Shown: positions 16,471 to 25,724, numbered from the stretch's first letter. The stretch is DNA of 64,000 nucleotides from Kocuria dechangensis (GCF_014636775.1 NZ_BMEQ01000015.1:1-64000); one strand, 5' to 3'. The notes: a model not told the origin generated them from the sequence alone. Numbers and translations: made by a program.

Positions 16471-16518
16471 GGCGCTAAGAATCGCCGGATTCCCATTAGC
16501 CCGGCATTAAGAAACGCC
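16471..16518. promoter_or_regulatory. Direct repeat upstream of the KimA/KdpDE-like operon (candidate operator)
   Basis: GGCGCTAAGAATCGCC at 16471-16486 and GGCATTAAGAAACGCC at 16503-16518 share 13 of 16 bases and are exactly 32 bp apart, about three helical turns. They are the most A/T-rich part of the 332-base gap (16329-16660) between the MOSC gene and the transporter. OmpR-family regulators often bind such same-face direct repeats, so the KdpE-like protein at 20316 is the obvious candidate. Nothing else is recognised in the gap. Confidence 0.5.
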
Positions 16519-16660
16519 CGGGGTGCCCGGCTGGGGTGTGGACTGTTCTCCGGAGATGTCGCGCCCGCGGTGCCGGCGGATCCACCACCCCTGTCCGCCG
16601 CACGAAGCCCGTGACGATCTCGGCCGCCCCGAGCCGGGCCCGGGTTCGAGAGAGCAGATC

Positions 16661-18640
16661 ATGACTCGTTCGACGACGTACTCGATGCCGGCCAGCGTGT
16701 CCCGCCCCGCGGGCAGGCCCGCCTCCCGTCATCCGCTGGTGCGGTGGCTGTCGGTCCACCAGGTCGCCCCGGTGGGGCCGGCCGCGGCCGAGACCGGGCA
16801 CCCGCAGCACGCCTGGTGGAAGGTGATGTGCCTGACCGGGGTGGACTACTTCTCCACGCTGTCCTACCTGCCCGGCATCGCCGCCCTGGCCGCAGGGGTG
16901 TTCTCCCCCCTGGCCACGCTGCTGATCGTGGTGCTGACCCTGGCGGGGATGATGCCGATGTACCGCAAGGTCGCCCAGGAGAGCCCGCACGGGCAGGGGT
17001 CGGTGGCGATGCTCGAGCACCTGCTCCCGTTCTGGCGGGGCAAGGTGTTCGTGCTGGTGCTGCTGGGGTTCGTGGCCACCTCCTGGATCGTCACCATCAC
17101 CCTGTCCGCGGCCGACGCCACCGTGCACCTGGTGGAGAACCCGCTGGCCCCCCGGTTCCTGCACGGGCACAACGTGGCGGTGACCGTGGTGCTCCTGCTG
17201 GTCCTGGGCGCTGTCTTCCTCAAGGGCTTCACCGAGGCCGTGGCCGTGGCGATCCCCCTGGTGGTGGCGTTCATGGGCCTCAACGCCGTGATCATCGGTG
17301 CCGGCGCCTGGGAGATCGTCTCCACGCCTGGTTCCTTCCAGGGCTGGACGGAGGCCCTCACCCGCACGGGGGGAGGACCGGGGCAGATCCTGGGCCTGTC
17401 GGTGCTGGCGTTCCCGCTGCTGGTGCTGGGCCTGTCCGGGTTCGAGACCGGGGTGTCGATGATGCCCCTGGTCGCCGCCCAGGGGGCGACTCCCGCCCAG
17501 CGGCTGGCCTCACGGGTGCGCAACGCCCGGAAGCTGCTGACCACGGCGGCGCTGATCATGAGCGTCTACCTCATCGGGTCCTCCTTCGTGACCACGGTGC
17601 TGATCCCGGCCGAAGAGTTCGAGGAGGGCGGGGCCGCCTACGGCCGGGCCCTGGCCTACCTGGCCCACGAGCACTTCGGGGAGGGCTTCGGCACCGTCTA
17701 CGACCTGGCCAGCATCCTCATCCTGTGGTTCGCCGGGGCCTCGGCGATGGCCGGGCTGATCAACATCGTCCCCCGCTACCTGCCCGGCTACGGCATGGCC
17801 CCGGAGTGGGGGCGGCTGGTCCGCCCGGTGGTGTTCGTCTACACCGGCCTGAGCGTCCTGATCACGATCGTCTTCCGCGCCGACGTCAACGCCCAGGCCG
17901 GGGCCTACGCCACCGGGGTGCTGGCCATGATGGTCTCCGCCGCGGTGGCCGTGACCATCTCCTGCTACCGGGGACACCGCCGGGGCGCGGCGGCCGGGTT
18001 CGCCGTGGTGACGCTGGTGATGGGCTACGCCCTGGTGGAGAACATCATCCTGAAGCCCGACGGCCTGGTGATCTCCGCGTTCTTCGTCGCCGGGATCATC
18101 GCCGTTTCCCTCATCTCCCGGGTCACCCGGACCACCGAGCTGCGCGCCGACCGCATCGCCTTCGACGGGACGGCGCGGCAGTTCGTGCTGGAGTCCCTCG
18201 AGCACGACGGGCGGCTGAACATCATCGCCCACAAGCCGTCCGGCAACAGCGGGCGCCGCTACGCGGCCAAGGAGGCCGTCCAGCGGCTGGTCAACCCGGT
18301 CCCCGGCCAGGCCGACGTGATCTTCCTGGAGGTGCAGATCAGCGATCCCTCCTCGTTCTCCGAGGAGCTGGAGGTCCGCGGGGTGGAGGTCTCCGGGCAC
18401 CGGATCCTGCGGGTCTCCAGCCCGGCCGCCCCCAACGCGATCGCCGCGGTCCTGCTGGCCCTGCGCGACGGCACCGGGGTGATCCCGCACGCCTACTTCG
18501 ACTGGTCCGAGGGCAACCCCATCACCCACCTGCTGCGCTACCTGCTGCTGGGCCAGGGCGACACGGCCCCCGTGGTCCGGGAGATCCTCCGCGAGCACGA
18601 GCCCGCCCCGGACCGCCGACCCCGCATCCACGTCGGTTGA
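16661..18640 (+). CDS. APC-superfamily transporter, KimA-like potassium uptake candidate
   Basis: 659 residues. About 12 membrane helices run from residue 55 ([24 protein letters not shown]) to 500, followed by a cytoplasmic tail of about 160 residues ([10 protein letters not shown] to the end). The layout is that of KimA-type APC transporters, which take up potassium with protons. The family is commonly annotated as amino acid permease. The case for potassium is the neighbourhood: a KdpD-like kinase and KdpE-like regulator follow on the same strand. Start 16661 is chosen because the earlier in-frame ATG (16523) adds unrelated sequence; AGAGAGCAGA precedes it. Confidence 0.7.
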   Translation: MTRSTTYSMPASVSRPAGRPASRHPLVRWLSVHQVAPVGPAAAETGHPQHAWWKVMCLTGVDYFSTLSYLPGIAALAAGVFSPLATLLIVVLTLAGMMPMYRKVAQESPHGQGSVAMLEHLLPFWRGKVFVLVLLGFVATSWIVTITLSAADATVHLVENPLAPRFLHGHNVAVTVVLLLVLGAVFLKGFTEAVAVAIPLVVAFMGLNAVIIGAGAWEIVSTPGSFQGWTEALTRTGGGPGQILGLSVLAFPLLVLGLSGFETGVSMMPLVAAQGATPAQRLASRVRNARKLLTTAALIMSVYLIGSSFVTTVLIPAEEFEEGGAAYGRALAYLAHEHFGEGFGTVYDLASILILWFAGASAMAGLINIVPRYLPGYGMAPEWGRLVRPVVFVYTGLSVLITIVFRADVNAQAGAYATGVLAMMVSAAVAVTISCYRGHRRGAAAGFAVVTLVMGYALVENIILKPDGLVISAFFVAGIIAVSLISRVTRTTELRADRIAFDGTARQFVLESLEHDGRLNIIAHKPSGNSGRRYAAKEAVQRLVNPVPGQADVIFLEVQISDPSSFSEELEVRGVEVSGHRILRVSSPAAPNAIAAVLLALRDGTGVIPHAYFDWSEGNPITHLLRYLLLGQGDTAPVVREILREHEPAPDRRPRIHVG

Positions 18641-18795
18641 TCCCCGTGCACCCGTCAATGAAGACCGGGCGGCACCTGCCCGCGGAGAATGAGGAGGCGG
18701 TCAGGACTGGCCGCGACCCGATCCGCACGGGGCACGACGCCCGGGCGCGGATCGGGCGATCGGCCGGGTGCGGCCAGAAGGAGGTCGAGGTCCCC

Positions 18796-20319
18796 GTGGA
18801 CTCTCACGCCGAGAACCGGCCGGCCGGGTCCGTCCCGCCGCGTCCCCAGCGACAGCTCCGGCGGAGCGCGCCCCTGAGCCGGGGGCGCCGCCTCACCGGG
18901 TGGATGCTCGCCGTGGGCGGGTCGGCCGGGCTGACCGCGGTGTTCCTCCGTGCCGGGACCGGCGAGCAGAACCTGACCCTGAACTTCCTGTGCCACCTGA
19001 CCCTGGTCGTGTTCGTGGCGATCGTGGGCGGGTGGTGGCCGGCGGTGGCCGCGGCCGTGCTGGGCACGATGCTCATCAACTGGTTCTTCACCCCGCCCAC
19101 CGGGCAGTGGATCATCCACGAGCCGCTGAACATCTGGGCGCTGGTGCTGTTCCTGCTGGTGGCCGCCGGGGTGGCCCGGGTGGTCGACATCGAGGCCCGC
19201 CGCACCGCCGAGGCGCGGGCCGCCCGCCACCAGGCGGCGGTGCTGTTCGAGCTGGCCGGCGGAGTGATCAGCGAGGGCCTGAGCGTGCAGGCCCTGCTGG
19301 ACCGGCTGCGGAGCAGCTACGCCCTCACCAGCGTCGCCCTGGCCGCACGGCCCGCCGGGCCCACGGCCCCGGACGAGCGGACCGTCCTGCTGATCTCGGG
19401 GCGCCCGGCCACGGACCCCGCCGCCTGGGACGCCACCGTGACCGTCGACGACCGCCACGTCCTGCTGGTCGACGGCATCTCCGCCGAGGCCCCCGAACGG
19501 GGCATCCTGGAGGCCTTCGCCGGGCGGATCGGCGCCGTGCTGCAGCAGCACGCCCTGGACGAGGCGCGGCTGCAGGCCCGGGAGCTGGCGGCCGGCAACG
19601 CCATGCGCACCGCCCTGCTGGCGGCGGTCTCCCACGACCTGCGCACCCCCCTGGCCGGGATCAAGGCCTCCGTCTCCAGCCTGCGGATGCAGGACGTCGT
19701 GCTCAGCGAGCAGGACACCGCCGAGCTGCTGGCCACCATCGAGGAGTCCGCCGACCAGCTCACCGAGCGGATCGACGACCTGCTGGACATGAGCCGCATC
19801 CAGTCCGGGAACCTGGTCGTCCACCGGGTGCCCCTGGAGCTGGCGGACCTGGCCGAGAGCGCGGTCCGCAACGCCTGCGGCGCCGAGCAGCGGCACCGGA
19901 TCGACCTGGACATCCCGCTGGACACGCCCCCCGTCCTCGGGGACCACGGGCTGCTCGTGCGGATCATCGCCAACCTCGTGGAGAACGCCGTGAAGCACAG
20001 CACCGGCACCCCCGTGACCCTGCGGGCCGCCGCGACCGACGGAGCCGTCGCACTGCAGGTGATCGACCACGGACCCGGGGTGCCCGCCGCGGACCGGGAG
20101 AGGATCTTCCAGCCCTTCCAGCGCCTGGGCGACCGGGACAACACCACCGGGATCGGACTGGGCCTGGCGGTGGCGCGCGGGCTGGCCGAAGGCGTCGGGG
20201 GCCGGGTCCACGCCGAGGACACCCCCGGCGGCGGGCTCACCATGGTCCTCACCCTCCGTGCGCTCGCCCCGCGCACCGTCCCGGCGGCGGCCTCCGGGTC
20301 CGGGCAGGTGCAGCCGTGA
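18796..20319 (+). CDS. Short KdpD-like sensor histidine kinase lacking the KdpD/Usp input domains
   Basis: 507 residues from a GTG with AGGAGGT ten bases upstream. Unlike full KdpD (about 850-900 residues) it has no N-terminal KdpD ATP-binding or Usp domain. It begins with the four-helix DUF4118 membrane block (residues about 35-125, including GGWWPAVAAAVLGTMLINWFFTPP), then a GAF-like region. The dimerisation helix has His280 in AAVSHDLRTPLAG, and the ATPase has N-box IIANLVENAVKHS, G1 DHGPGVP and G2 GIGLGLAVARG. An upstream in-frame ATG at 18658 would add 46 polar residues. It is coupled to the response regulator by a GTGA overlap. Confidence 0.85.
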   Translation: MDSHAENRPAGSVPPRPQRQLRRSAPLSRGRRLTGWMLAVGGSAGLTAVFLRAGTGEQNLTLNFLCHLTLVVFVAIVGGWWPAVAAAVLGTMLINWFFTPPTGQWIIHEPLNIWALVLFLLVAAGVARVVDIEARRTAEARAARHQAAVLFELAGGVISEGLSVQALLDRLRSSYALTSVALAARPAGPTAPDERTVLLISGRPATDPAAWDATVTVDDRHVLLVDGISAEAPERGILEAFAGRIGAVLQQHALDEARLQARELAAGNAMRTALLAAVSHDLRTPLAGIKASVSSLRMQDVVLSEQDTAELLATIEESADQLTERIDDLLDMSRIQSGNLVVHRVPLELADLAESAVRNACGAEQRHRIDLDIPLDTPPVLGDHGLLVRIIANLVENAVKHSTGTPVTLRAAATDGAVALQVIDHGPGVPAADRERIFQPFQRLGDRDNTTGIGLGLAVARGLAEGVGGRVHAEDTPGGGLTMVLTLRALAPRTVPAAASGSGQVQP

Positions 20320-20999
20320 GCGCCAGCGTGCTCGTCGTCGAGGACGACCCCCAGATCACCCGGGCCCTGCTGGTGAACCTCAAGGCCCGCGGCTACCGCA
20401 CCCACCAGGCCGCCACCGGGCGCCAGGCCCTGGCCGTGGCCGCCCACGAGCACCCCGACGTCGTCCTCCTGGACCTGGGCCTGCCCGACATGGAGGGCCG
20501 GGAGGTGATCGAGGGCATCCGCGGGTGGTCCCAGGTGCCGATCATCGTCGTGTCGGCCCGCAACGAGTCCCACAGCAAGGTCGACGCCCTGGACCGCGGA
20601 GCCGACGACTACGTGGCCAAGCCGTTCGCGATGGACGAGCTGCTGGCCCGCCTGCGCGCCGCCCTGCGCCGGGCCCAGCCCGACCCGGCCGGAGCCGTGG
20701 TCACCACCTCCGACGGCCGGGTGCGCATCGACCTGGCGCAGAGGTCCCTCACCGTCGCCGGTGAACCGGTGCGCCTGACCAAGCTCGAGTGGCGCCTCGT
20801 GGAGGTCTTCGCCCGCAACCCCCACCGGCTCATCGGCCGTACGGAACTTCTCACCACCGTGTGGGGCCCCGACTACGGCGAGGAGGCCAACTCCCTGCGC
20901 GTCTACATGTCCCAGATCCGCGCCAAGCTCGAGCCCGAGCCCTCCCATCCCCGCTACTTCCTCACGGAACTGGGCATGGGCTACCGGTTCACGCCCTGA
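20316..20999 (+). CDS. KdpE-like response regulator
   Basis: 227-residue OmpR-family regulator starting at GTG 20316, which overlaps the kinase stop. The receiver has acidic residues EDD at 9-11, phospho-acceptor Asp53 in VVLLDLGLPD, and lysine in DDYVAKPFAMDE. The DNA-binding winged helix contains LTKLEWRLVEVFARNPHRLIGRTELL and ends RYFLTELGMGYRFTP, close to KdpE. It probably controls the KimA-like gene in the same cluster through the repeats at 16471-16518; this link is inferred from position. Confidence 0.9.
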   Translation: MSASVLVVEDDPQITRALLVNLKARGYRTHQAATGRQALAVAAHEHPDVVLLDLGLPDMEGREVIEGIRGWSQVPIIVVSARNESHSKVDALDRGADDYVAKPFAMDELLARLRAALRRAQPDPAGAVVTTSDGRVRIDLAQRSLTVAGEPVRLTKLEWRLVEVFARNPHRLIGRTELLTTVWGPDYGEEANSLRVYMSQIRAKLEPEPSHPRYFLTELGMGYRFTP

Positions 21000-21043
21000 C
21001 GAGCCCCCCCGCGGCCCTCCACAACCGATGTGAGCGAGATCGA

Positions 21044-21601
21044 ATGGACACCAGAACCCCCAGCGAGCGCGGCGGCGTGGTGCTGTCCCACCCCGACCGG
21101 CCCGTCCCGTCCCGACGACGGCTGCTGCTGGAGACGGTCCCCGCCGACGGGGTCGTCCTCGTGGCCGGCCTGTGCGCCGCCTGGTGGGCGGGGACCGGCG
21201 GCGGGCGCCAGTGGTTCGTGCCGGGATGGGCGGGAGTCTTCGTCCTGGCCTGGCTGGTGCTCATGCTCGGACGGGCCCCGCGTCCGGAGGTGCGCCGGTT
21301 CTCCCAGCGCAGCGACGTCCACGCCGCCCGACGAGAGGCCCGTCGCACCGGGCGGCTCCCGGAGTCCCCCTCGGTGCGCGTCGGGGTCGCCGCCCGCTCA
21401 TGCGACCAGCTGGAGTTGACGGTCCTGCTGCTGACCGCAGGCGTGACCACGGGGCTGGGGATCCTGCTGTGGCCCGCCCTGCCGTGGGCAGGGATCGTCG
21501 TCGTCTGGGCGGCGCTCACCGCCCTGTCCCTGACGGGCGCCGTGCGGGGATGGATCTATCTGCGCCTGTACGAGACCGCCCACCGGCGTCCGCCGACGTG
21601 A
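21044..21601 (+). CDS. Membrane protein of unknown function
   Basis: 185 residues with two hydrophobic hairpins: ADGVVLVAGLCAAWW with WAGVFVLAWLVLMLG near residues 35-75, and LELTVLLLTAGVTTGLGILLW with WAGIVVVWAALTALSLTGAV near 122-172. The two are separated by a basic loop of about 45 residues. No catalytic motif is visible. The gene follows the KdpE-like regulator by 44 bases and may be in its operon. The ribosome site before 21044 is poor (GAGCGAGAT). It could be an accessory of the transporter or an unrelated protein. Confidence 0.55.
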   Translation: MDTRTPSERGGVVLSHPDRPVPSRRRLLLETVPADGVVLVAGLCAAWWAGTGGGRQWFVPGWAGVFVLAWLVLMLGRAPRPEVRRFSQRSDVHAARREARRTGRLPESPSVRVGVAARSCDQLELTVLLLTAGVTTGLGILLWPALPWAGIVVVWAALTALSLTGAVRGWIYLRLYETAHRRPPT

Positions 21602-21617
21602 CCGGTGTGGGACGGCC

Positions 21618-21649
21618 GTCGCGCCGGAGGTTGAGGTGTCCGGCGCGAC
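21618..21649. terminator. Hairpin terminator after the KimA/KdpDE-like cluster
   Basis: Perfect 11-bp stem (21618-21628 with 21639-21649) around a 10-base loop, 17 bases after the membrane-protein stop. It lies in the 339-base gap 21602-21940 that also holds one copy of the 120-base repeat described next. Confidence 0.6.
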
Positions 21650-21730
21650 GACCGTCGCGGCAGCTGCGGCGCCGGCGGAGGAGAGGCCCGTACAGGCCGT
21701 CGCCGCCACGACCCCCATCGTGGCCGGCGC

Positions 21731-21856
21731 TCTCCGGACCGCCCGTCCCCCGTGGAGCCCCCCAGCTCCCCTTCGAGGTGTGCGTCCCGCATCTGCTGAT
21801 TGTTAGCGTACGCAAATGCCGGAAGCGGCCGACAGCCACACTTGTGGGCACAAGCC
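21731..21856. repeat. About 120-bp imperfect repeat, copy 1
   Basis: Shares with 23961-24086 the blocks CTCTCCGG, CGTGGAGCCCCCCAGCTC (21751), a TTAGC(G/A)TA motif, and GACAGCCACAC (21831), all at the same spacing (80 bases between the second and last). Read on the minus strand it resembles a leader region with a promoter-like AT-rich segment and a G-rich hairpin. Copy 1 lies just beyond the 3' end of the subtilase gene; copy 2 lies just before its 5' end. Confidence 0.7.
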
Positions 21857-21940
21857 GGCCGGGCGCCGGCGCCGACCCCGCCCGGGCCCGACGAGTAGGC
21901 CCGGGCCCGGCGGCTCCGTCCCACGGCGGGCTCCTGCGGC

Positions 21941-23902
21941 TCAGAGCAGCGGCGACAGCCGGAAGAGGAACGCAGCCATCGCGTCGCGCTTGATCGAGGT
22001 CAGCGGCCTGTAGGAGCGGCTGCCGTCGGAGCCGGTCCACCCGGTGGAGATGCCCTGGGCCGAGAGCCAGGCCATCTCCTGGTAGAACTGCTGCCCGGTG
22101 CTCACGTCCTTGAACGGGGAGACCGGCGGGGCCGTGTAGGCGGGGGATCCGGCGAAGCGGTAGAGGAACGCGGCCATTGCGTCACGGTTGATCGGCGCGT
22201 CGGGCCGGTAGGAGCGGGTGCCGTCGGAGCCGGCCCACCCGGTGGAGATGCCCTGGTCGGCGAGCCAGGCCATCTCCTTGTAGAACTGCTGCCCGGTGCT
22301 CACGTCCTTGAACGGGGAGACCGGCGGGGCCGTGTAGGCCGGGGACCCGGCCATCCGGTAGAGGAACGCCGCCATCGCGTCACGGTTGACCGGGCTCAGG
22401 GCGCGGTAGGTCCTGGACCCGTCGGCCTCGGTCCAGCCGGTGGAGATGCCGCGCTCGGCCACCCAGACCATCTCGGCGTAGAACTGCTGGCCCGCGGAGA
22501 TGTCGGCGAACGGCGCCGGCGGCCTCGCGGTGGAGACCGCCTCCGCCGGGTCGAGCACGGGCAGCCCGTTGACGCTGTCGGCCGAGCGCTTCAGCTGGGC
22601 CTCGATCTCGGCCGGCGTCATGGACCGGTCCTGCTCCTTGAGCAGCGCCACCACCCCGGCCACGTAGGGGGCGGCCATGGAGGTGCCCGACATCATCCCC
22701 ACGGTCGCCTCCCCGGGCGCCTGGGCGCCGGTGTTCCAGGAGGAGAGGATCTCCTGGCCGGGGGCGTAGACGTCCACCGCGGGCCCGTAGTTGGAGAAGG
22801 CCGCCCGCGACCCGGACTGCGTGACGGCGCCGACGGTGATGACGTTGCGGCAGTTGCCGGGAGCCGACCGGGAGGCATCGACACCGTCGTTGCCCGCGGC
22901 GGCGACGATCGTGACGCCCCGGGCGGTCGCGTGGTCGATGGTCTCCTGCAGCCACGGGTGGCATTCGCCCGCCAGGCCCAGGGACAGGTTGATCACATCG
23001 GCGGCGCGCTCGGCGGGGAACCGGGGGTCCCGCAGCTCGGGGCCTCCGGACATCCAGGAGAGGCCCTCGACGACGTCGACGAGGCTGCCGTTGTTGCAGG
23101 CGCCCAGGGCGCGGATGCTGAACAGGCCGGCGTCCGGGGCGACCCCGACGGTGCCGGTCCCGTTGTCGTCGGCCACGGCGATCCCGGCCACGTGGGTGCC
23201 GTGCCAGCTGGAGGGGAGCGCCGCGCCGTTGCACTGCTCAGCGCTCCCGTAGGTCCCGGGGTCGTGGTGGAAGCCGTCGCGGTCGTTCTCCGCGTTGCGC
23301 TCGCCGTCGTTGGAGTACGCCGCCTCGGCGATGAAGTCGTAGCCCCCGACGAGCTGCTGCTCCAGGTCGGGGTGCACGGTGATCCCCGAGTCGATGACCC
23401 CGATGACCGAGCCCTTGCCGGTGGCGTGGTTCCAGGCGCCGGACATGCTCTGCGGCTGCATCGACCACTGCTGGGGGTAGCCGGGGTCGGCAGGGACCAG
23501 GCCGTAGCCGGTGACGACCCGGTCGGGCACGGCGTAGGCGACGGCGGGGTCGGCGGCGAGCTCGTCGGCCAGGCGCTGGGCCTCCTCCAGGTCCACCGGC
23601 TTCTTCAGCTCCACGACGGTGGCACCCGCCGCGGTGGCCTCGGTCCGGGCGACGTCGTCGCCCCCGGGCACTCCGGCGGCGGCCGCGGCCCGGCCCAGCA
23701 GGCGGTCCTGGGCGGCGTCGGAGGGGGAGTCGCTGTACTTGACGACCAGCCGGCCGGTGAGCTCCTCGGCGGACGCGGCCGCTGTCGCAGCAGGGCCGGC
23801 CGGGGATGCCGGTGCGGCGGCGTCGAGGGCGGCGGCCGGGGCCAGGGAGGTGACCACGAGAGAGGCCGCGGTCAGGGCTGAGAGCAGCGCAGGTCTGCGC
23901 AT
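21941..23902 (-). CDS. Secreted S8 (subtilisin-like) serine protease with three SLH-like repeats
   Basis: 653 residues. Signal peptide at 1-26; inhibitor-I9-like propeptide about 48-130 (GRLVVKYSDS to AVPDRVV). The peptidase S8 domain spans about 140-455 with catalytic Asp171 in GVIDSGI, His234 in HGTHVAG and Ser408 in GTSMAAP. The oxyanion asparagine is in AAAGNDG. From residue 464 three repeats of about 66 residues (PF.D.S.GQQFY.EM.W....GISTGW) end at LFRLSPLL. They resemble SLH-type surface domains and probably attach the enzyme to the cell wall. Cysteines at 224, 269, 314 and 351 could form disulfides. The neighbouring spherulin-like gene has the same C-terminal repeats. Start at 23902 has GAAGGAGC upstream. 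Confidence 0.9.
   Translation of the reverse strand: MRRPALLSALTAASLVVTSLAPAAALDAAAPASPAGPAATAAASAEELTGRLVVKYSDSPSDAAQDRLLGRAAAAAGVPGGDDVARTEATAAGATVVELKKPVDLEEAQRLADELAADPAVAYAVPDRVVTGYGLVPADPGYPQQWSMQPQSMSGAWNHATGKGSVIGVIDSGITVHPDLEQQLVGGYDFIAEAAYSNDGERNAENDRDGFHHDPGTYGSAEQCNGAALPSSWHGTHVAGIAVADDNGTGTVGVAPDAGLFSIRALGACNNGSLVDVVEGLSWMSGGPELRDPRFPAERAADVINLSLGLAGECHPWLQETIDHATARGVTIVAAAGNDGVDASRSAPGNCRNVITVGAVTQSGSRAAFSNYGPAVDVYAPGQEILSSWNTGAQAPGEATVGMMSGTSMAAPYVAGVVALLKEQDRSMTPAEIEAQLKRSADSVNGLPVLDPAEAVSTARPPAPFADISAGQQFYAEMVWVAERGISTGWTEADGSRTYRALSPVNRDAMAAFLYRMAGSPAYTAPPVSPFKDVSTGQQFYKEMAWLADQGISTGWAGSDGTRSYRPDAPINRDAMAAFLYRFAGSPAYTAPPVSPFKDVSTGQQFYQEMAWLSAQGISTGWTGSDGSRSYRPLTSIKRDAMAAFLFRLSPLL
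21944..22513 (-). repeat. Three in-frame SLH-like repeats of the S8 protease
   Basis: Residues 464-653 of the protease are three copies of a 66-residue unit. Each has FYxEMxWxxxxGISTGW, a DGxRxYRxxxxxxRDAMAAFLYR block and the linker AGSPAYTAPPVSPFKDVS. The DNA of the second and third units is nearly identical over long runs, which allows recombination with each other and with 24165-24734. Confidence 0.85.
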
Positions 23903-23960
23903 GGAGGGAGCTCCTTCTGCTGGTGTGAGGGACGGCCGGCGATCGCCCTGGCGAAGGAGC

Positions 23961-24086
23961 TCTCCGGCCGTGTTCTCTCACGTGGAGCCCCCCAGCTCGC
24001 CTGCGAGTCGTGCGCCCGTGCACCTGACCGCATTAGCATAGGCAAACAGTCCCCGGTGGGGACAGCCACACAAGTGTGCACAGGAA
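23961..24086. repeat. About 120-bp imperfect repeat, copy 2 (upstream of the S8 protease)
   Basis: Second copy of the element at 21731-21856. The conserved blocks CGTGGAGCCCCCCAGCTC (23981) and GACAGCCACAC (24061) keep the same spacing. Here it lies 60-185 bases upstream of the protease start, so as read on the minus strand it contains its promoter (TATGCTAAT-like) and leader. The short palindrome CACACAAGTGTG lies at its far end. It may be a structured leader; I do not recognise a known riboswitch. Confidence 0.7.
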
Positions 24087-24161
24087 CAGGGGGCCGACGA
24101 GGGCCCCGTCGCCCGGCGCACGCGGCTGCAGAGGGGGGACGGGGCCTTCGGCATGCCCGGC

Positions 24162-25553
24162 TCAGAGCAGCGGGGACAGCCGGAAGAGGAACGCCGCCAT
24201 CGCGTCGCGCTTGATGTGGTCCAGCGGCCTGTAGGACCGGGTCCCGTCGGAGTGGGCCCAGCCGGTGGAGATCCCCTGCTCGGCGAGCCAGGCCATCTCC
24301 TGGTAGAACTTCTGCGTGGTGGCCACGTCCTTGAACGGCGAGTCCGGCGGGGCGGTGTAGGCGGGGGAGCCGGCCAGGCGGTAGAGGAAGGCGGCCATGG
24401 CGTCGCGGTTCACCGCCTCGAAGGGCCTGTAGGACCGGGTCCCGTCAGAGTGGGCCCAGCCGGTGGAGATCCCCTGCTCGGCGAGCCAGGCCATCTCCTT
24501 GTAGAACTTCTGCGTGGTGGCCACGTCCTTGAACGGCGAGGTCGGCGGGGCGGTGTAGGCGGGGGAGCCGGCCAGGCGGTAGAGGAAGGCGGCCATGGCG
24601 TCGCGGTTCACCGCCTCGAAGGGCCTGTAGAGCGACGTGCCGTCGGACAGGGCCCACCCGGTGGAGATCCCCCGGTCGGCCATCCACGCCATCTCGGGGT
24701 AGAACTGCTGAGCGGTGGCCACGTCGGCGAACGGCGAGGTCGTGGGGGACGAGAGGTCCCCCGGAGGGGCCCAGGCCCCCGGGTCGGTGCCCCAGTAGCC
24801 CGGCAGGGTGTCCCAGGGGTTGGCCATGACGTCGTCGGTGAGGAAGACGTGTCCGGCGTTGCGCTGGGCGGAGAGGTGGGCCGTGCGGTCGCGCTGGGCG
24901 CTGCTGGTCGTGTGGACCAGGTGGGCGATCTCGCCGGACGGCGCCTGGAGGGTCCAGGACGGGGCGACCCACGTGTCGTACACCGCGGCGGTGTTCTCGA
25001 AGACGACGACGACGTCCGTGACCGCCAGCTGCCAGTTGCTCGACGCCGCGGCGCCGGGGTTGCCGACCACCGTGTGGCCGGCGTTCTGGGCCTTGATGTG
25101 GTCGTGGAGCTGGCGGTAGTAGTCGCGGTCGGCGGCGTCGTTGGACATCTCGTCCAGGAAGATGCCCTGGACGGCGTAGAAGCGGTAGAACCGGTCGATG
25201 TCGGCCTTCACCTCGCTCAGCGGGCGGTCGGCGTAGCCGGTGTGGACGTACCCGACGAGCTTCTGGCCGGCGGCGCGGCAGTCGTCGATCACCCGGGCGT
25301 AGTCGCTGTCGTAGTCCGCTCCGGGGCCGTTGTGGGGGTTGACGATCACCGTGGAGCTCTTGGCGGTGCTGCACATCGTCGGCCACAGGTCGTCGGCGGG
25401 CTCGGGGTAGAAGTAGGCCGGGATCAGCTGGTGCTGCGCGCCGGTGGTGGTGGCCGCGCCGGCGCCGGTGACCGCCAGGGGGGCGAGCAGCCCGGCGGCC
25501 AGGGCGCCGGCCGCCAGGCGGCGGGCACGGGGGGAGGAGGGGGTGCGAGACAT
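24162..25553 (-). CDS. Secreted spherulation-specific family 4 (spherulin-4-like) protein with three SLH-like repeats
   Basis: 463 residues. A Sec signal peptide (residues 1-34, basic then hydrophobic) is followed by a spherulin-4-like TIM-barrel domain, about 40-265. It contains LIPAYFYPEPADDLWPTM, VIVNPHNGPGADYDSDY, KLVGYVHTGYADRPLSEVKADIDRF and GIFLDEMSND. Such domains resemble glycoside hydrolases (GH114/GH135-like), and the acidic residues in FLDEMSND would be candidate catalytic groups. From residue 274 come three SLH-like repeats closely matching those of the S8 protease, ending LFRLSPLL. Start at 25553 has GGAG eight bases upstream. It probably acts at the cell surface on a glycan; the substrate is unknown. 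Confidence 0.8.
   Translation of the reverse strand: MSRTPSSPRARRLAAGALAAGLLAPLAVTGAGAATTTGAQHQLIPAYFYPEPADDLWPTMCSTAKSSTVIVNPHNGPGADYDSDYARVIDDCRAAGQKLVGYVHTGYADRPLSEVKADIDRFYRFYAVQGIFLDEMSNDAADRDYYRQLHDHIKAQNAGHTVVGNPGAAASSNWQLAVTDVVVVFENTAAVYDTWVAPSWTLQAPSGEIAHLVHTTSSAQRDRTAHLSAQRNAGHVFLTDDVMANPWDTLPGYWGTDPGAWAPPGDLSSPTTSPFADVATAQQFYPEMAWMADRGISTGWALSDGTSLYRPFEAVNRDAMAAFLYRLAGSPAYTAPPTSPFKDVATTQKFYKEMAWLAEQGISTGWAHSDGTRSYRPFEAVNRDAMAAFLYRLAGSPAYTAPPDSPFKDVATTQKFYQEMAWLAEQGISTGWAHSDGTRSYRPLDHIKRDAMAAFLFRLSPLL
24165..24734 (-). repeat. Three in-frame SLH-like repeats of the spherulin-like protein
   Basis: Residues 274-463 are three 66-residue units with the same layout as those of the S8 protease: PFxDVAT.QKFYxEMAWLAEQGISTGW, then RPFEAVNRDAMAAFLYRLAG. 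Units 1-2 and 2-3 share long identical DNA runs. The last unit in both genes has the same ending and IKRDAMAAF in place of VNRDAMAAF, so the whole three-unit module was duplicated between the genes. Confidence 0.85.
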
Positions 25554-25724
25554 GCGAGGGCTCCGGGGATCAGGGGGAGGAGCGGACGCCCGGCTCGGGG
25601 GACCGGGATGCTCATGCAGTTCGCGACTGCACATTCGCAGTCTAGGCGGCTCCCGGTCGCCTCCGCAGGCTTTCGGAAATGTTGCGGGCGCCCGGCACGA
25701 GGGCCCCGACGGCGGTGCGGCCGG

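Noticed and set aside
16641-16660. GGGTTCGAGA as a tRNA T-arm
   Set aside because: No cloverleaf can be built around it.
21602-24162. S8 gene as a mobile element between direct repeats
   Set aside because: The flanking 120-bp copies are imperfect and no transposase or integrase is present.
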